From NCBI GenBank assembly GCA_005656395.1, contig SRSI01000044.1, forward strand, positions 2,081,946-2,145,945: DNA of 64,000 bases. Reading direction: 5' to 3'. Position 1 is the stretch's first letter. Each line of letters opens with the position of its first letter. The position numbers and the translations under genes were made by a program. The notes under the pieces were generated by a model, which worked only from the letters and a program-made list of their open reading frames with translations, ran no database searches and was not told where the DNA came from. The DNA comes from Strongyloides papillosus. Lineage: Eukaryota; Nematoda; Chromadorea; Rhabditida; Strongyloididae. Shown here one piece after another: positions 1-11,845 of this stretch.

Positions 1-771
1 GACATGATGCAGATGGTGATTGTGTTGGGGAAGGTGTTGGTTTTGGTGTTGTCATTGTTGGTTTATAATTAGAACAACCATGTTGTAAGACAGCTGGATA
101 GATAAAAGGTAGTTGATCTGAAGATGGGGTAAAGAAAAGTTGTGAGGGGTCATTAGCAATATTGTATAATTCATCAAAATTATTCTTAGGACCATTAACA
201 CCAACACCAACTGAAATTAAATGATCGTATTTTTGTTGTAGTTTTCCAAGAACACCATTTGTTGATGGAATTGTACCAGTAAAACTGTCACCTGAAAATA
301 TGATAAGAATTTTCTTAGCTCCTGGACGAAGACCGTTTCCTTCATTAACTTCATTTTCCTCAAGGTTTAAAGCTCTGAAATAGGAATTGTTTTGTAAATT
401 GTATAATAAAAACATATATCTTACTGATCAATTGATCTGTCTCCATAATTATCCAAAGTTAAACTATTAATAGTATTAATAACACTATCTTTATTACTTC
501 CACTCTTTAATGTCCCATAGCTTTTACCATTCTTAGAGAAAGTATAAAAGGCCATTTGAGTATTATCTTCACCACTACCAATAGTTACATTAGTAGCAAT
601 ATCATACAAAAATTGTTTTACTCCATCAAAAAGACCATTTCCCATTGAGGAACTTGAATCAATAATAGAAACAATATCAGCATACAATCTATTTGGTGCA
701 CATGGGATTCTATTACAAAGATTTGAACAGTTAGCTGTTAGTACCATTAAAAACAAGAGATATATTTTCAT
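1..771 (-). CDS. Secreted VWA-domain protein, 3' end outside window
   Basis: Two exons are visible on the minus strand: 771-425 and 374 to the window edge, joined across a 50-nt intron (GTAAGA donor, TTTCAG acceptor); the frame stays open across the join. The product starts with a hydrophobic signal peptide (residues 1 to about 15) and has a short Cys-containing stretch. It then enters a von Willebrand factor A domain with the metal-binding DxSxS motif at residues 38-42 and the usual alternating strands (IVSIIDSSSS, KKILIIFSGD, HLISVGVGV). After the domain comes a Thr/Pro/Ser-rich linker. Nematodes have many secreted VWA proteins, often with C-type lectin or CUB domains behind such a linker; whether one follows here cannot be seen. 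A role in extracellular adhesion or binding is inferred from the domain only. Confidence 0.85.
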
Positions 772-1540
772 TGTACCTATAATTAATTAATATGTTACTA
801 AAATAAGTAAGATGGTACCACAATAAATTATAATAAAAATTTATGATTGGTAATAAAAGTATAAAATATACCATTTAACTCTATTCTTTTTCATTAATTT
901 CTTTTATCATGCCTTTTTATTTTCTTATTATTATTATCAAATACCGTTTATGATAAAATTAAGCTTAAATATTCCTTATCGTTGTTTAATAATGTTTATT
1001 TATCAAGATAATTATATCAATACCAAAATTATTAGTAACGGTGTTAATTGGAACTTATCAATGATATCATTATCAATGGTAAGAATATTTCCCTTAAACC
1101 TGTCAAAAAAATATTTTTTATAAATTTATGGATGAAAAATGATGTGTTCATTATATTTTTTCTGCCTTCTTATCCATAAAAATGTGCAAATAAAATAATA
1201 ATAATATTACTTTGGAAATGAAAGTATGTTTATTATATAAAAGTGAAAATAATCTTTAAATATTAATAACTTTTATCATATTCTAACAACAAAAGGTAAT
1301 CCTTGAGTCAAGAAGTCACGGAAAAGTTAAATGATATTTTAATAATAATAATGATTTATAATGTTCATGTTAAACAGTTTAATATAAAAAGTAGAGAAAG
1401 TGATTTTTATTTTTCAATTTACATAATTTTTACTTTTAAAATATTGCCCATATTATTTATTATTGGAGTAAAAGATAGGAGAAATCATTCATTTTTTTAC
1501 CATGTTAAAATATTTATTTATTAATTTATTAATTATAATA
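772..1540. other. Intergenic spacer between divergent genes
   Basis: AT-rich spacer between the VWA gene (-) and the small membrane-protein gene (+). It should hold both promoters. A 73-codon open stretch at 1303-1524 (+) has no signal peptide, domain or splice context and is not accepted as a gene. No repeat or RNA gene is seen. Confidence 0.5.
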
Positions 1541-1923
1541 ATGATTAAACGTATCAAGTCAGTTTATCAATGTCCCTTGGCAGGATCTGGTGGTGGAAAT
1601 TTGTATGGTGGTAATTAGTAAGTCTATTTTTTATATAAATTTCTATTTTTAAATGATAAAAAATTTTATTATTTATAGTTGTGGAGCAGAATCGCTATTT
1701 CATCATTATTCATGTTGTGAAGATAATTATTTTGAGTGTTGTTTTGAGTTGGAAGACTGGGTTAAGTAAGTAATGATAATAATTAATAATTTAATTATAA
1801 CTTTTTAGGGTTGTATTTGTGGTAATTGGCATACTTTTATTATTTTGTTGCTTTGGAACATCTTTATCTTTTTATTGGGCATACAGCCGTGTAACAAAAG
1901 TTTCACGAGTGGATAAACGGTAA
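1541..1923 (+). CDS. Small Cys-rich single-pass membrane protein (92 aa, three exons)
   Basis: Spliced gene too fragmented for a simple ORF scan. Exons are 1541-1617, 1679-1765 and 1809-1923; both introns have GTAAGT donors and TTTATAG or TTTTTAG acceptors, and the three exons join in one frame to give 92 residues. The protein has a Gly-rich stretch (SGGGNLYGGN), a compact cysteine block (a Cys, then a CC pair, six residues, then another CC pair and a Trp), one strongly hydrophobic helix (VVFVVIGILLLFCCFG and on), and a short basic tail ending KVSRVDKR. No classical signal peptide is seen; the helix may act as signal-anchor. Paired CC motifs before one helix recall Shisa/CYSTM-like microproteins, but that is only a resemblance. 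Exact splice phase and codon sense make it convincing as a gene; function is unknown. Confidence 0.75.
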
Positions 1924-2248
1924 CTAAGAAACTTTATATTATTCACATTTATATTTTTTATTCAAAATAAATCAAAATTTACAAAATATGTTTACATCTT
2001 ATGCATAAAAAATTATTCTATTTTTAAATATAATATCTTAAAACAAAAATATATAAAAGATAGAAAAAGTTTTTAATTTGTGGTTATAGAGTTGATATAT
2101 CTGACAATTTATTATATATCAAATATAAGACTTTTAAATAAATAAATAATTTCACATCCGATGACGTAAGATGTAAAATAATTTATAATATAGAATTTTT
2201 AATGTACTTTTATTATAAAATATCATGAAATTATTATTATTTATATAA
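1924..2248. other. Spacer between convergent genes
   Basis: AT-rich 3' spacer shared by the small membrane-protein gene (+) and the RhoGEF (-). No coding or RNA feature is seen. Confidence 0.5.
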
Positions 2249-4807
2249 TTATACAGTCTTTTGAGAAGAAACATTAGGAGTTTTATCAGTTTCCTTATAA
2301 TATATATCATTAGAAGTTTTTTGTATATTTGATTGACGTAAGTTGATACTTGAAAAGAGTGGCGTACATTTTAACATATCTTTTAACTGTATACATTCAT
2401 AATTTTCAATACTCTCTTGAAATTTATTAATCCAAAATTCTTTTTCTTCTTTTGAGGATGCTTGTAATGTTGAGACACTAACAACTTGATAATATCTTGT
2501 TAGGTGTATAACAACAAAAGCATTTTTTAATGATGATGATCCACCTTGAGATTCTGCAGAATCAGCATCACAAAATACGCATGAATCTAATGGCACAGGT
2601 TGTTTTTGAACAATAAAAACTTCTTGTTTTGTACCAACATTACTACCACGTTTAACTAATTTACCATTAGATTTTTTTAACTTTGTTAGTAAAAACATAT
2701 CATTAAACAAAAAAGCGTATGATTCAATTAATTTACCGCCGGCTTCAACTAACGTTAATATGCCTTCATGAATTAATTTTCTCCTTGGATGAGCTAATAA
2801 ATTCTCACAAAATTGTCTTGATAATATTGTTTTTAAAAATTCTGGTATAAATGACTTATTATCTAATTCCATAATATTTGGCCATACAACTTGATTTTGT
2901 AATTGTTGAATTCTTTCAAAATTATGTAACCATTGTACTGAATCATCAATTGATCTTAAAGATTCATGCATTATTTCAATAACTTTTTCAATTTTATTTT
3001 TGTCATCTTCTTTTGTAGTATATTTTAATATTTCTTTTAATAATATTGGTAGTCTTGTTATTCTTTGCAACGGACATATAAGTAAATCTTCTAATTGTAA
3101 TCTTCCACAACGACTATCTCCCATACATACTTTTTCAAATTCTAAAAATCTTTCTTCTCTTTGTCTAATTGATGTCAGATATTCGATTGTTGCTTTATAA
3201 TTAATACAATATGCTTGATATGCTGATATAGTACTTGGTCCTTTATTGAAACGTTCAAACAATTGTACTATTAATGTTGCAATATCATACTCTTTAATCT
3301 TTTCTTCATCATTATTATTAATTTCTTTACTAACGTCTGGTAATATAGATAAAAATGATTGACAAAATTTATGACTTATTTTAAATATTTGATCTAAATT
3401 ACCAAATAATAATTCTGGTTCAATACTTAATAAACATCCTTCTACCTGACATTTTTTTAACGGTTCTTTATAAACATATTTTAAGACAGCGAGTTGTTTA
3501 TAAAGAAAAATTAACTCAGAATGAAAAAGTTCCCACACTGCTTGAAATTTTTTCTTTTCAATTTCACTTAAATTTTTTGGGAGGGATGGAAAAATATCAT
3601 ACCATGAATATTCTAGATAACCTTTAAGTGCTCCTTCATCTACATCAACTGTAATATTACATTCTTGTATGGCCTTTTCAACATGTTTCACGATTTCACG
3701 AGACTTTGCACGATGTGACCATTCATAGAGTCTTTTAAGTACCCATGGACTACGTTTATTTGTCTCCGATCCAATATCTTCATAAAAATTTTGAGCTGCC
3801 ATTGTTGCTCTTTGTAAATCTAAAATAGTGATAAAATAAAGTCTAAAAAATGTATATTGTACCTGCTAATAATCCACCACCAGAACTTATAGCTCTATTA
3901 AAAAGATGAAGTTCATTGGTTGATACTTGGAGATGTGGGACAATAATAACATTATCAGTTATGGTACCATTTTCGTTCTCATTGTCTCTATATTTAGAAA
4001 AGAGAAATTAATTTTTTTAAATTTATTTAAAATATACATGGGGACAGAAATATTAAAAACTTACGAATCAGTTTCCTTTTCCTACAATAATAAGATTAAA
4101 TTTATAAAAACAAAAAAAAAACATACCAGACCTGTTAATGCGTCTCTTCTAACTAATTGTTCTCGATTCGGATGTATAGTCATAATCTCTGCATCCTCAT
4201 GCTGTATTTGATAATGATATTTAATAAAATCACAGAGATTGTTAATTTTTATGATTGAAATATTGTTGAAACTTTTACGATACTCAAAAAACTCATTAGA
4301 ATTGTTATATATTTTAAGCCTAGTAGCAATTAAAGGACACACAAATAAATGCATATTACTTAAAATTAACTTAATATTTGTTTAATCTTATCAAACTAAA
4401 ATATTTTCTTTCAAATTCATATATGTAGGGAAAGACAGCTTCTTTAAAAATATAATCTATTTTTAAAAGTTTTTGTGAGAAATATGTAAGATATAATCTC
4501 TATTTTTAGATGAAATAATTATAATACCATATAATATTAAGATATTAAATATTTTTTGTTTCAAAAATGGAATAAAAGAATTTTAGTTATAAAAGGACTA
4601 TTATGATAATTTAATAATTATACATTATTTTTAAATACATCTATTTACAAAAATGACACGCAAATCCTTTGATAATAATAATAATATTTTAATATAATAT
4701 ATAATTTATATAACTTTTATGTTTTTTTTTAAATAAAAACTTACTTGTTTAATGAGACAATTTCCTCGCAAATGGTGAAATAATGTTAATGAAGTAGAAT
4801 CAGCCAT
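2249..4807 (-). CDS. Rho guanine-nucleotide exchange factor, DH-PH, PLEKHG5/7-like
   Basis: Five-exon model: 4807-4745, 4369-4127, 4081-4065 (a 17-nt micro-exon), 3987-3863 and 3819-2249; every intron is GT-AG and the frame is continuous for 672 aa. The DH domain spans about residues 240-455, with the conserved third helix LEDLLICPLQRITRLPILLKE; the PH domain spans about 500-630. DH-PH proteins load GTP onto Rho-family GTPases, with PH aiding membrane targeting. The opening FQAVWELFHSELIFLYKQL and the VEGCLL-EPELLFGNL spacing fit the PLEKHG5/PLEKHG7 group. The N-terminal 150 residues look like a small folded region (possibly the Ras-binding-like region of PLEKHG5) followed by an acidic linker. 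The start MADSTSLTLF lies in the first exon; the Met at 3802 is internal to exon 5 and is a poorer choice. Exon 2 uses an acceptor at 4370, since the nearer AG would read a stop. Confidence 0.85.
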
Positions 4808-7800
4808 AGTTTATTTAGAGTAATAACTTTTTACTTTTTTGTTTTAAATATTTAAATCGGATAACAATAATAAAATGGAAAAGATAAGAAACATAAGACT
4901 AAAATAAATTAGGAATAAGTTTAAATTACATATATATCAGAAATTTGGTACACCCTCACATCAGTGGAAAGATATCTGTTATCTAAATTATTTTCATGTT
5001 TATTAAATTCATTTGTCACATTCTTGAGAAGAAGATTTAATTTCTAAGAGAATTAGATACATTTTGATTAAAAAACACAAACTTAATTGGTAAAAATTAT
5101 TTAATAACAATTATAAGCTTAAACATTAGCTTAGTAATTAGATATACATCCCTTCATATCTTTTTATGATGTTAATATGATAACGTAATATGGGAAATTT
5201 GAAAGTAAGATAAAATAAACTTTTTAAAAAATAAAAATGACACATGTAAAAATAAAAAAGTTATTGGTAATTTATAATACATATAAAGTAGGAGAATAAA
5301 AACAGAATATAAAATTCGTTTTTATGATAAAGAAATTGTATTTCAATTGTAGGAAAATTAACTTTTGCACTTTCCAAAATTTATTGTTTTTTATAAAGTT
5401 GTTTTTATTATGTAATTAATCATTTTATGTCATTATTTATGGTTATTTTTTAAATATAGTTACTAATATTGAAGAAATAAGTAAAGAGATTATTGTTATC
5501 TTAATATTTTTACTTATACGTTATTTAAAACCAAATATACTAAAGCTTTTCAGGGGAGTAAATTTTACATCTTCCACACATTATTTATCAATTAAAATAG
5601 TAGAAAAATTTAATTATCCATTGACAGGATCTATAATTAGTATTCATAAACAAAATATTATAACATGGTAAGACTAAACTTGTTGTTTTAAAATTAAACA
5701 ACTACAATAAATTTTAAAATAAAAATATATTTATAGGAATCAGCACTATTTCAATTAATTATACTATGGAAAAAAAGATGATGAAATACAATTATCATAT
5801 GCAGATGGAAAAATTTAATTTCCTTATGTATCACTATTCAAGAGGAAGTTGAATATTAAAAGAGAAAATATAAAAAATGTCAAAATTTGTAAGGATGACA
5901 ATTGTAATTTTTAGAAATTTTTAAGTTAAAATAATAATAATTGAAGTAAAATGATTCTATTTCGTATTTAGAAGATAAGCAAAGTGTTTTAAGGTTAAGA
6001 TATAAATAATTAACAACATCTCAAGTTTCCATAAAATAGCTTAATGTTTGAGTAATGTTAATAAAATGTCTATCTAAAAGTTTTTTCTTTTGTTTTTCAC
6101 AATACAGCAGAATGTCATTTCAGATAAGTGTGTTTTCGAAATTAAGAAAAGTATTATATAATGAAAGTTAAAAATATACGTTGAAATTGAATTTAATAAA
6201 TTAGTGTTATAAGAATAATAAAAAGTTTTTTATATCAGTTCTATGGAAATGAAGATTCAAAGAATTATATATTTTGACAACCATTTTCTACAATTTACTT
6301 TTCAAAAGTAATATGAGAATCATAGTGAACTTGATAGCAAAAACAACGGGAAAAATAGAAATACAAATATAGGGAGGTGATGTGATTATGCAATAATATA
6401 TTATTATCTCAAATAAAGTTCACTTTTAAAAGTAATATGAAAAAATATACATATGTATAATTTTAATGTGCCAATTATGATGATTGAATTATATAATATG
6501 TTTTTATATAATTAATATTATGTAGATATAATATCGTTTACCATTCAGATGACAAAATATTATGAATAATAAAGGAAAGAAAGTTATACAGTATTTATGA
6601 TAAGGGAACTGTGTTTTTAAAGCTCATTAAACATATCAAAAAAAGGAGAGTAAAAAATAATAATATAAAAAATGAATATTTGATATGAAAAGATGTTTTC
6701 ATGATGTTTTAAAAAAATAATTGTTTTCGTTTAAATGGAATATCAATTTATAACAAATTTTTCTTCTTTGATATTTCTCCTCATTAAAAATTGGTTTATA
6801 TTAAAAAATATAGAAAGCAAATAAGTAATGTCATGATGAGATGAAAAATCATTAAGTTTAATGATAAAGATATTAATAATTAAAGGTTTTATCTATAAAA
6901 TTATAATTCAGGTAAATTTCGATGATATCAAAGAGGGAATATTTAATATTTAAAATGGTAATATATATTTGTTTTTACATACTTAACACATTTTTGTTAG
7001 TATTTATATAGAATGTCAAAAATTAGAGAAAATTCAGTACTTTAGTTAACTATAAAGAAGATGATATAAGAAAATGATAAAATATATATTTTTTGAAATT
7101 CATAAAATATCATATGAGTATATATAAATATATTTTTTACTAAACAAAAAAATATTTTGCGATGTACTTTAATGTATTAATGAAAAAGAGAATAAAAATG
7201 GATAGCATAATAATATGAAGGTTATGAGTATTTGAAGATATCAAGAAAGAATTAAAACTTAAAAGTAAAGAAAATATTCTTAAGTTATACTTTAGTCTTT
7301 CCATCTTCAACAAAAAAAGAGTTTTGGGATAATTATCTAAAATATAAATTTAGATAGATGAGACTTTTTAATTTGACAGGTTGTTTAAACTTTTCTATAA
7401 ATTAGAGACTTTTATTTATCTTCCTAAAATAGTTGACGGTTGAGGGAGTCATAAAAGTTTTTTATTGAAAAATTGAAAGGAAACATATTAGAAGAGGAGT
7501 TAGGAAAACTTTATACATTTGTTAAAAATATATCCTTTAATCAAGTGTTTATTTTTATTGGTGTAAGAATTTTTGAATCCCTCTGTATATGATATATATT
7601 TATCTTAAAATACAGCACATAAACAAGTGACATTTTATTATATTTTAACTCAATTAGGTGGATTATTTGCCAAAAATGTCTAATGATAGCGTATATTACC
7701 ATGGAATGTCATTATATTACAATACTCTCGTATTAATTGGATGACAAAATTTGTTAGATAAAAAGTAATCTTATAATTAAACTTTTTCAGCATATGTCTG

Positions 7801-8790
7801 GTTATTCTAATAAACATTTTTATAAATATTTTTATTATATGACATTTATTTTCTTATAAAGTGATAGTAGTATTTTTCATACAAATATAAGTATTACACT
7901 ACCTAAAAATTTATAATTTTTTTATATTACTTTCTTGTTTTTAAAAAAAAAATTAACAGTTTGTTTAATGTATTTTACATTTTTTAAAGGAAATTTTTTC
8001 TTATCTATTCTTTGATAACAAATGTTTACAAAATAATAAGAAATTTAAATGAAAACATTTCATATATATTTGATGTTAATATCAAAGAACAACAATTTTC
8101 ACACACTTATAATTGTAATTTTTTATTCCATCATTCGTTTACTTATATATAATACTAAAAATGAAAATTCTATTTTTGATGAATTAGAATATTTTTATAT
8201 AAATATCATATTTCATTACACATTTTCATGTATATAAATTAATTTTTTGTTACAATAAATGAACATTTTAAGTTCATTATTCTGAAAATTTTTCTATTGT
8301 AATGGATTAACAATGAGTGTAAAATTTTCTAACTTGTAATTTTTATTTATTCAATGACATTTATAAATATAATTTTGTTAATAAATAAAAATTAAGTAGT
8401 TGAATCTTATTACTTGATTATGTTGACAATTAATTTTATAAAAAATGTAAGTAATAAAAAAGTACCACAACAAAAACTTTCATTAATGCAATATAAACAT
8501 TATATTTATAAAACGAAAAATTTTTAATGTATAATTTTATTTAATTGTTTATAATAATATTTGTATAATAAGTTTTGAATGTATGAATAAGTTTTTAATG
8601 ATATTAAAATTATGTTTTATTTACAGGTAGATTTAAAAGAGATCAAATAATAGCACTTTAACATAAAATTAAATAAATTATTCAATCAAATAAAATTAAT
8701 AATAATTTTTATTGATTAAATAAGTAAATAAAATAATTTGCACAATTATACTTATTAAAACACATTAAAATATTATAACATTTCAATATT
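4808..8790. other. AT-rich gene desert
   Basis: About 4 kb of very AT-rich sequence between the RhoGEF and the P450 pseudogene, both on the minus strand. The only coding signal I can support is the spliced pseudogene at 5554-5914. The 62-codon open stretch at 8049-8237 has low-complexity composition and no gene context. No RNA gene or terminal repeat is seen. Confidence 0.5.
5554..5914 (+). pseudogene. Relic of a spliced gene, two in-frame stops
   Basis: Two exon-like segments, 5554-5667 and 5737-5914, flank a 69-nt intron with GTAAGA donor and TTTATAG acceptor. The upstream segment is itself preceded by a TTTTCAG acceptor. Joining them keeps one frame (a Trp codon is restored across the junction) and reads plausible protein such as YLSIKIVEKFNYPLTGSI and DDEIQLSYADGK. 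Two TAA codons (about 5760 and 5818) interrupt it; each could come from CAA by one change. It ends at TAG 5912-5914. The parent family is not recognised. Kept splice sites with coding-like composition suggest a fairly recent loss, or part of a larger decayed gene. Confidence 0.4.
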
Positions 8791-10355
8791 TCATTTTACG
8801 AATATAATAGGTATACATGTTGTAGGTATTTGTATAACATCTGGAACTGATTAAACGTTATTCTCATCTCTTTTTGTAGTTAATTTATAATGCCTTAGAA
8901 TCCATATTAGCATTGTTTTGTTTCATTTAATGCAAATTGTTGTCCGATAAAATTTCTTGGCCCAGCACTGAATGGTGTGAAATCATAAGCATTTCTTTTT
9001 GCAACATTTTCTGGTAAAAATCTATCAGGATCAAATTTATATGGAGCTGGGAAAACTTTAGGATTATAATTAGTATGTTGACGGGTAAAAACAAAATTAG
9101 CACCTTTAGGGATTACATAACCACAAACTTCAATTTCATTTGATATAGCTCTATTAAAATATGGAACTATTGAATATCTTCTAAGTGTTTCTTTTATAAC
9201 CATATCAGTGTAGTTTAATTTAGGTAAATCCTCTGGTAAAACGTCTCTTTCCTCCTCACCAAAAACATCACATATGCCTTCATAAACTTTTTCTCGTATA
9301 TCTTGATGGCATGCTAATGCCCACCACAAGAATGAAACTAAACTTGATGTAGTATCATGGCCAGCAAACATGAAAGTTTCAACCTCTTCTCTTATATCTT
9401 CATCGGTCCATTTATTTTCTTGTTTAAATTGTAATAAGTTTGATAAAAATGTATTGTCATATAATTCTACCTTATTATTTTCAAACTCTAAAGCTTTTTG
9501 CTTGATAATACTTTGAGTAAATGATTTTAGTATTGACAATGTTTTATCTCTTTCAAAACCACCACCAAATAAATGATATATTATAGGTATTTTTTAAAAG
9601 ACACTTCTAATGTGTATTACACCTAATTTAGCATACTTTTCAACAGCTAGTAAATATGAATTATTTGGTTCATCAATTGCATTTATTTTAACACCCATTG
9701 CAGTGTCTAAAGAAAAATATTTTTAAAACAAAAAAAAATAGATTACCGCATATAATATCAAGAGCCATTCTTTTGACAATGTTAAAAATTTCTACTTCTT
9801 CACCACTTTTAGCAAATTTTTCAAATCTTTCGACCATTAATCTTGATTCATTATTATATGCTTCAAAATATTTTTTTAGCATATTAAAATGAAATGTTGG
9901 GGGTGAGTAGTCTTCTTCTTCCTTTCCATTTATCTCCATCTGATATTAATAACCAATCTCCTAATCAAAGACTGAAAAAATTATAACTACGTCCTTTACT
10001 TATTTCAGTGATACTATCATAAATAATTTTAGTTGCTTCAGATGACAAACTATGAATCAACAAAATATCTCCTATCCAAGATCTTCTTAATGGGTTATTA
10101 TTCTTGAAAGCAATAGCACTTTCCTCATCCAACTTTTTTCTTATATCATCTGATGTTCCCATAAATGATAATGCATTTCCAAAAATTGGCACTGCCTTTG
10201 GTCCTGGTATTTTTTCTGCTAACTCAATTTTTCTTCTCCTTTCCAACCACCATGTTTTGATTCTTTTAATATTAGTTGCAATATATGATGTTATTAAAGT
10301 AAAAATGACAAGTAAAAGAATTATTTTTTATTTTTAGTGAAATGTTTTCTTTCAT
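8791..10355 (-). pseudogene. Cytochrome P450 (CYP4-like) pseudogene
   Basis: Clear microsomal P450: proline-rich hinge (KIPGPKAVPIFGN), C-helix region, I-helix AGHDTTSS, ExxR (KETLRR), the DPDRF segment and the haem loop PFSAGPRNF-IG. Such enzymes are mono-oxygenases anchored in the ER; CYP4 types oxidise fatty acids and xenobiotics. This copy cannot work. The haem-ligand Cys is Phe (codon 8949-8951, one base from Cys). TGA replaces a Trp at 9965-9967, TAA interrupts at 9594-9596, and there are frameshifts in an A-run near 10330 (after the likely original ATG at 10355), at the LTP-TFHF segment near 9905, and just after the haem loop near 8910, followed by another stop. One intron (about 9708-9745) keeps GT-AG sites. 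The rest of the protein is still well preserved, so inactivation looks recent. Confidence 0.9.
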
Positions 10356-10975
10356 TATAAGAAGTTTTCTAAATTTATATGATTAGGTATGTTCACAGAC
10401 CTTATCATTAAACACAAAACGACACAGAATATGATCAAAATGATCGCAAAAAATTGAAACATTAAAAATTTTCACGTTTCACTGACTTAATGAATGTTTG
10501 CCATTTATAACCTTCATCTAATTAATTTGTAAATAACATTGTCATGATAACCTAGTAAAAATATAAACTATGCAATAAAGGAAGTATGTATTTTTTTGAT
10601 TATCATATTAAATAGACATCAAATAATAAAATCAAATTAATAATTTTTTTAGAATATTCTTAAATTGTTTACTTTTGTCATAAAGGATTACCAAAATTGT
10701 CGCTGATTTTAAATTTTCTATCAAAATATATATAAATGACAACTAAAGGGAGATGTTAAAAAAGATTATTATAACTTTTTAACAATAAGCATCTCTTATC
10801 ATTTTGTGTCTTTAAAAACTTTGTGTAGAATTTAATTTTTTTGCGATATCTTTAGTCACTAATTAAATTAAGAAGAACCACTTGAAAACTAACTTTTTTT
10901 GAAATCAGTTATATTTAAATAATGTTTATACAAATAAATAAGTTAACTTTTTCTTTAAAAATGACAAAAAGGGAA
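10356..10975. other. Intergenic spacer
   Basis: AT-rich sequence between the P450 pseudogene and tRNA-Cys. No ORF, repeat or RNA gene is seen. Confidence 0.5.
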
Positions 10976-11046
10976 GGGGACACCCGGGATTGAACCGGGG
11001 ACCATATGATCTGCAGTCACATGCTCTACCACTGAGCTATATCCCC
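10976..11046 (-). tRNA. tRNA-Cys (anticodon GCA)
   Basis: A 71-nt cloverleaf on the minus strand. The 7-bp acceptor pairs GGGGATA with TGTCCCC. The D arm is GCTC...GAGC, the anticodon loop CTGCAGA gives GCA (Cys), and the T arm has the loop TTCAATC between CCCGG and CCGGG. All stems pair apart from normal wobble. No intron. CCA is not encoded, as expected in eukaryotes. It stands alone between the P450 pseudogene and the histone-like gene. Confidence 0.95.
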
Positions 11047-11390
11047 CATACTCTTTGGCTTAGGGGACATTTTGCACGTTTTTATCGCTTTCTTTTCTTT
11101 TTTTATTGACATTATAAAGGTTAATGTCTTGTTTACTCAATACAATAAGTAGAAAGATGATTTGATTAAGTAAAATATTCATTTATCATTTTAAATGAAT
11201 AGCTTCTTGAATAACTTTCATAAGTTTAATGCTAAATATGAAATAATTTTGAGAATCTAATTATGACATCTTGTATAATAGCAGTCTTTTAAAAATTGAA
11301 TATTATGCATTATTTTATTCGAATTATTCGGGTACTATACATAATTTAAGCATAATACTTTTTCACTTTTTTCATTATTATTTTCTTAAA
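11047..11390. other. Spacer upstream of the histone-like gene
   Basis: AT-rich sequence between tRNA-Cys and the CenH3-like gene. Its last 120 nt are open in the histone frame (an ATG at 11271), but that extension reads hydrophobic low-complexity residues unlike a histone tail, so I treat it as 5' flank. Confidence 0.4.
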
Positions 11391-11741
11391 ATGGGAAGAC
11401 AAAAAGCCACCAAACCTCCAGCACATTATAGAAAAGTTGAATTGAAACAAAAATTTCATAGTAAACCTTCTAACAATGCAACACAAAAAGTTGAAAGTCG
11501 GCTGTGCATTCCAAGAAAAAAATTTGAAGATCTTGTGAAAGAGATATTACACATCGTCTCCAAGGGAAGCGTGACTCGTATTGAAAGGGACGCTGTAGAT
11601 GCTTTTCACCAATCTGCAGAAGAGTATCTTATAAGAAATTTTAAAATGGGAGAAGTAATCAAAGGTGCTTCCAATGATCGAACATTAATGCCAAAGCATA
11701 TGGCTGCGGCTAGAAGGATTAATAATCTAGATAAAAATTAA
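11391..11741 (+). CDS. Divergent histone H3, CenH3/CENP-A-like (116 aa)
   Basis: A single exon. Start chosen at the ATG in good context (AAAATGG) opening MGRQKATKPPAHYRK. Residues 1-42 are a basic Lys/Arg/Ser/Thr/Pro tail. Residues 43-112 follow the H3 fold: alpha-1 KKFEDLVKEILHIVS (H3 has FQRLVREIA), alpha-2 ERDAVDAFHQSAEEYLIRNF (H3: [21 protein letters not shown]), then RTLMPKHMAAARRIN, matching the H3 C-terminal pattern R-V-T-I-M-P-K-D-x-x-L-A-R-R-I. The canonical ARTKQTARKS tail and most alpha-N residues are absent, and core identity to H3 looks low. That divergence is typical of centromeric H3 variants, which mark chromatin for kinetochore assembly, so CenH3 is the best guess; a testis-type or other divergent H3 is the alternative. 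Confidence 0.75.
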   Translation: MGRQKATKPPAHYRKVELKQKFHSKPSNNATQKVESRLCIPRKKFEDLVKEILHIVSKGSVTRIERDAVDAFHQSAEEYLIRNFKMGEVIKGASNDRTLMPKHMAAARRINNLDKN

Positions 11742-11845
11742 TATTTTTCTGTATAATAATTAATATATTGTAATAGTTATCAATCTAACATGTACTCTTT
11801 TACTTCAATAAATTTACTATTAGAAATAAATATCGTTTTTTTCTT

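Noticed and set aside
1303..1524. 73-codon plus-strand open frame
   Set aside because: No signal peptide, domain or splice context; hydrophobic AT-driven composition. The real gene just downstream (1541-1923) is in a different frame.
2999..4211. Plus-strand open frames opposite the RhoGEF (3000-3200, 3927-4211)
   Set aside because: They lie antisense to well-supported exons and introns of the DH-PH gene and read low-complexity protein.
11271..11390. N-terminal extension of the histone-like protein
   Set aside because: The 40 extra residues are hydrophobic and unlike any histone tail; the internal ATG has the better context and opens a basic tail.
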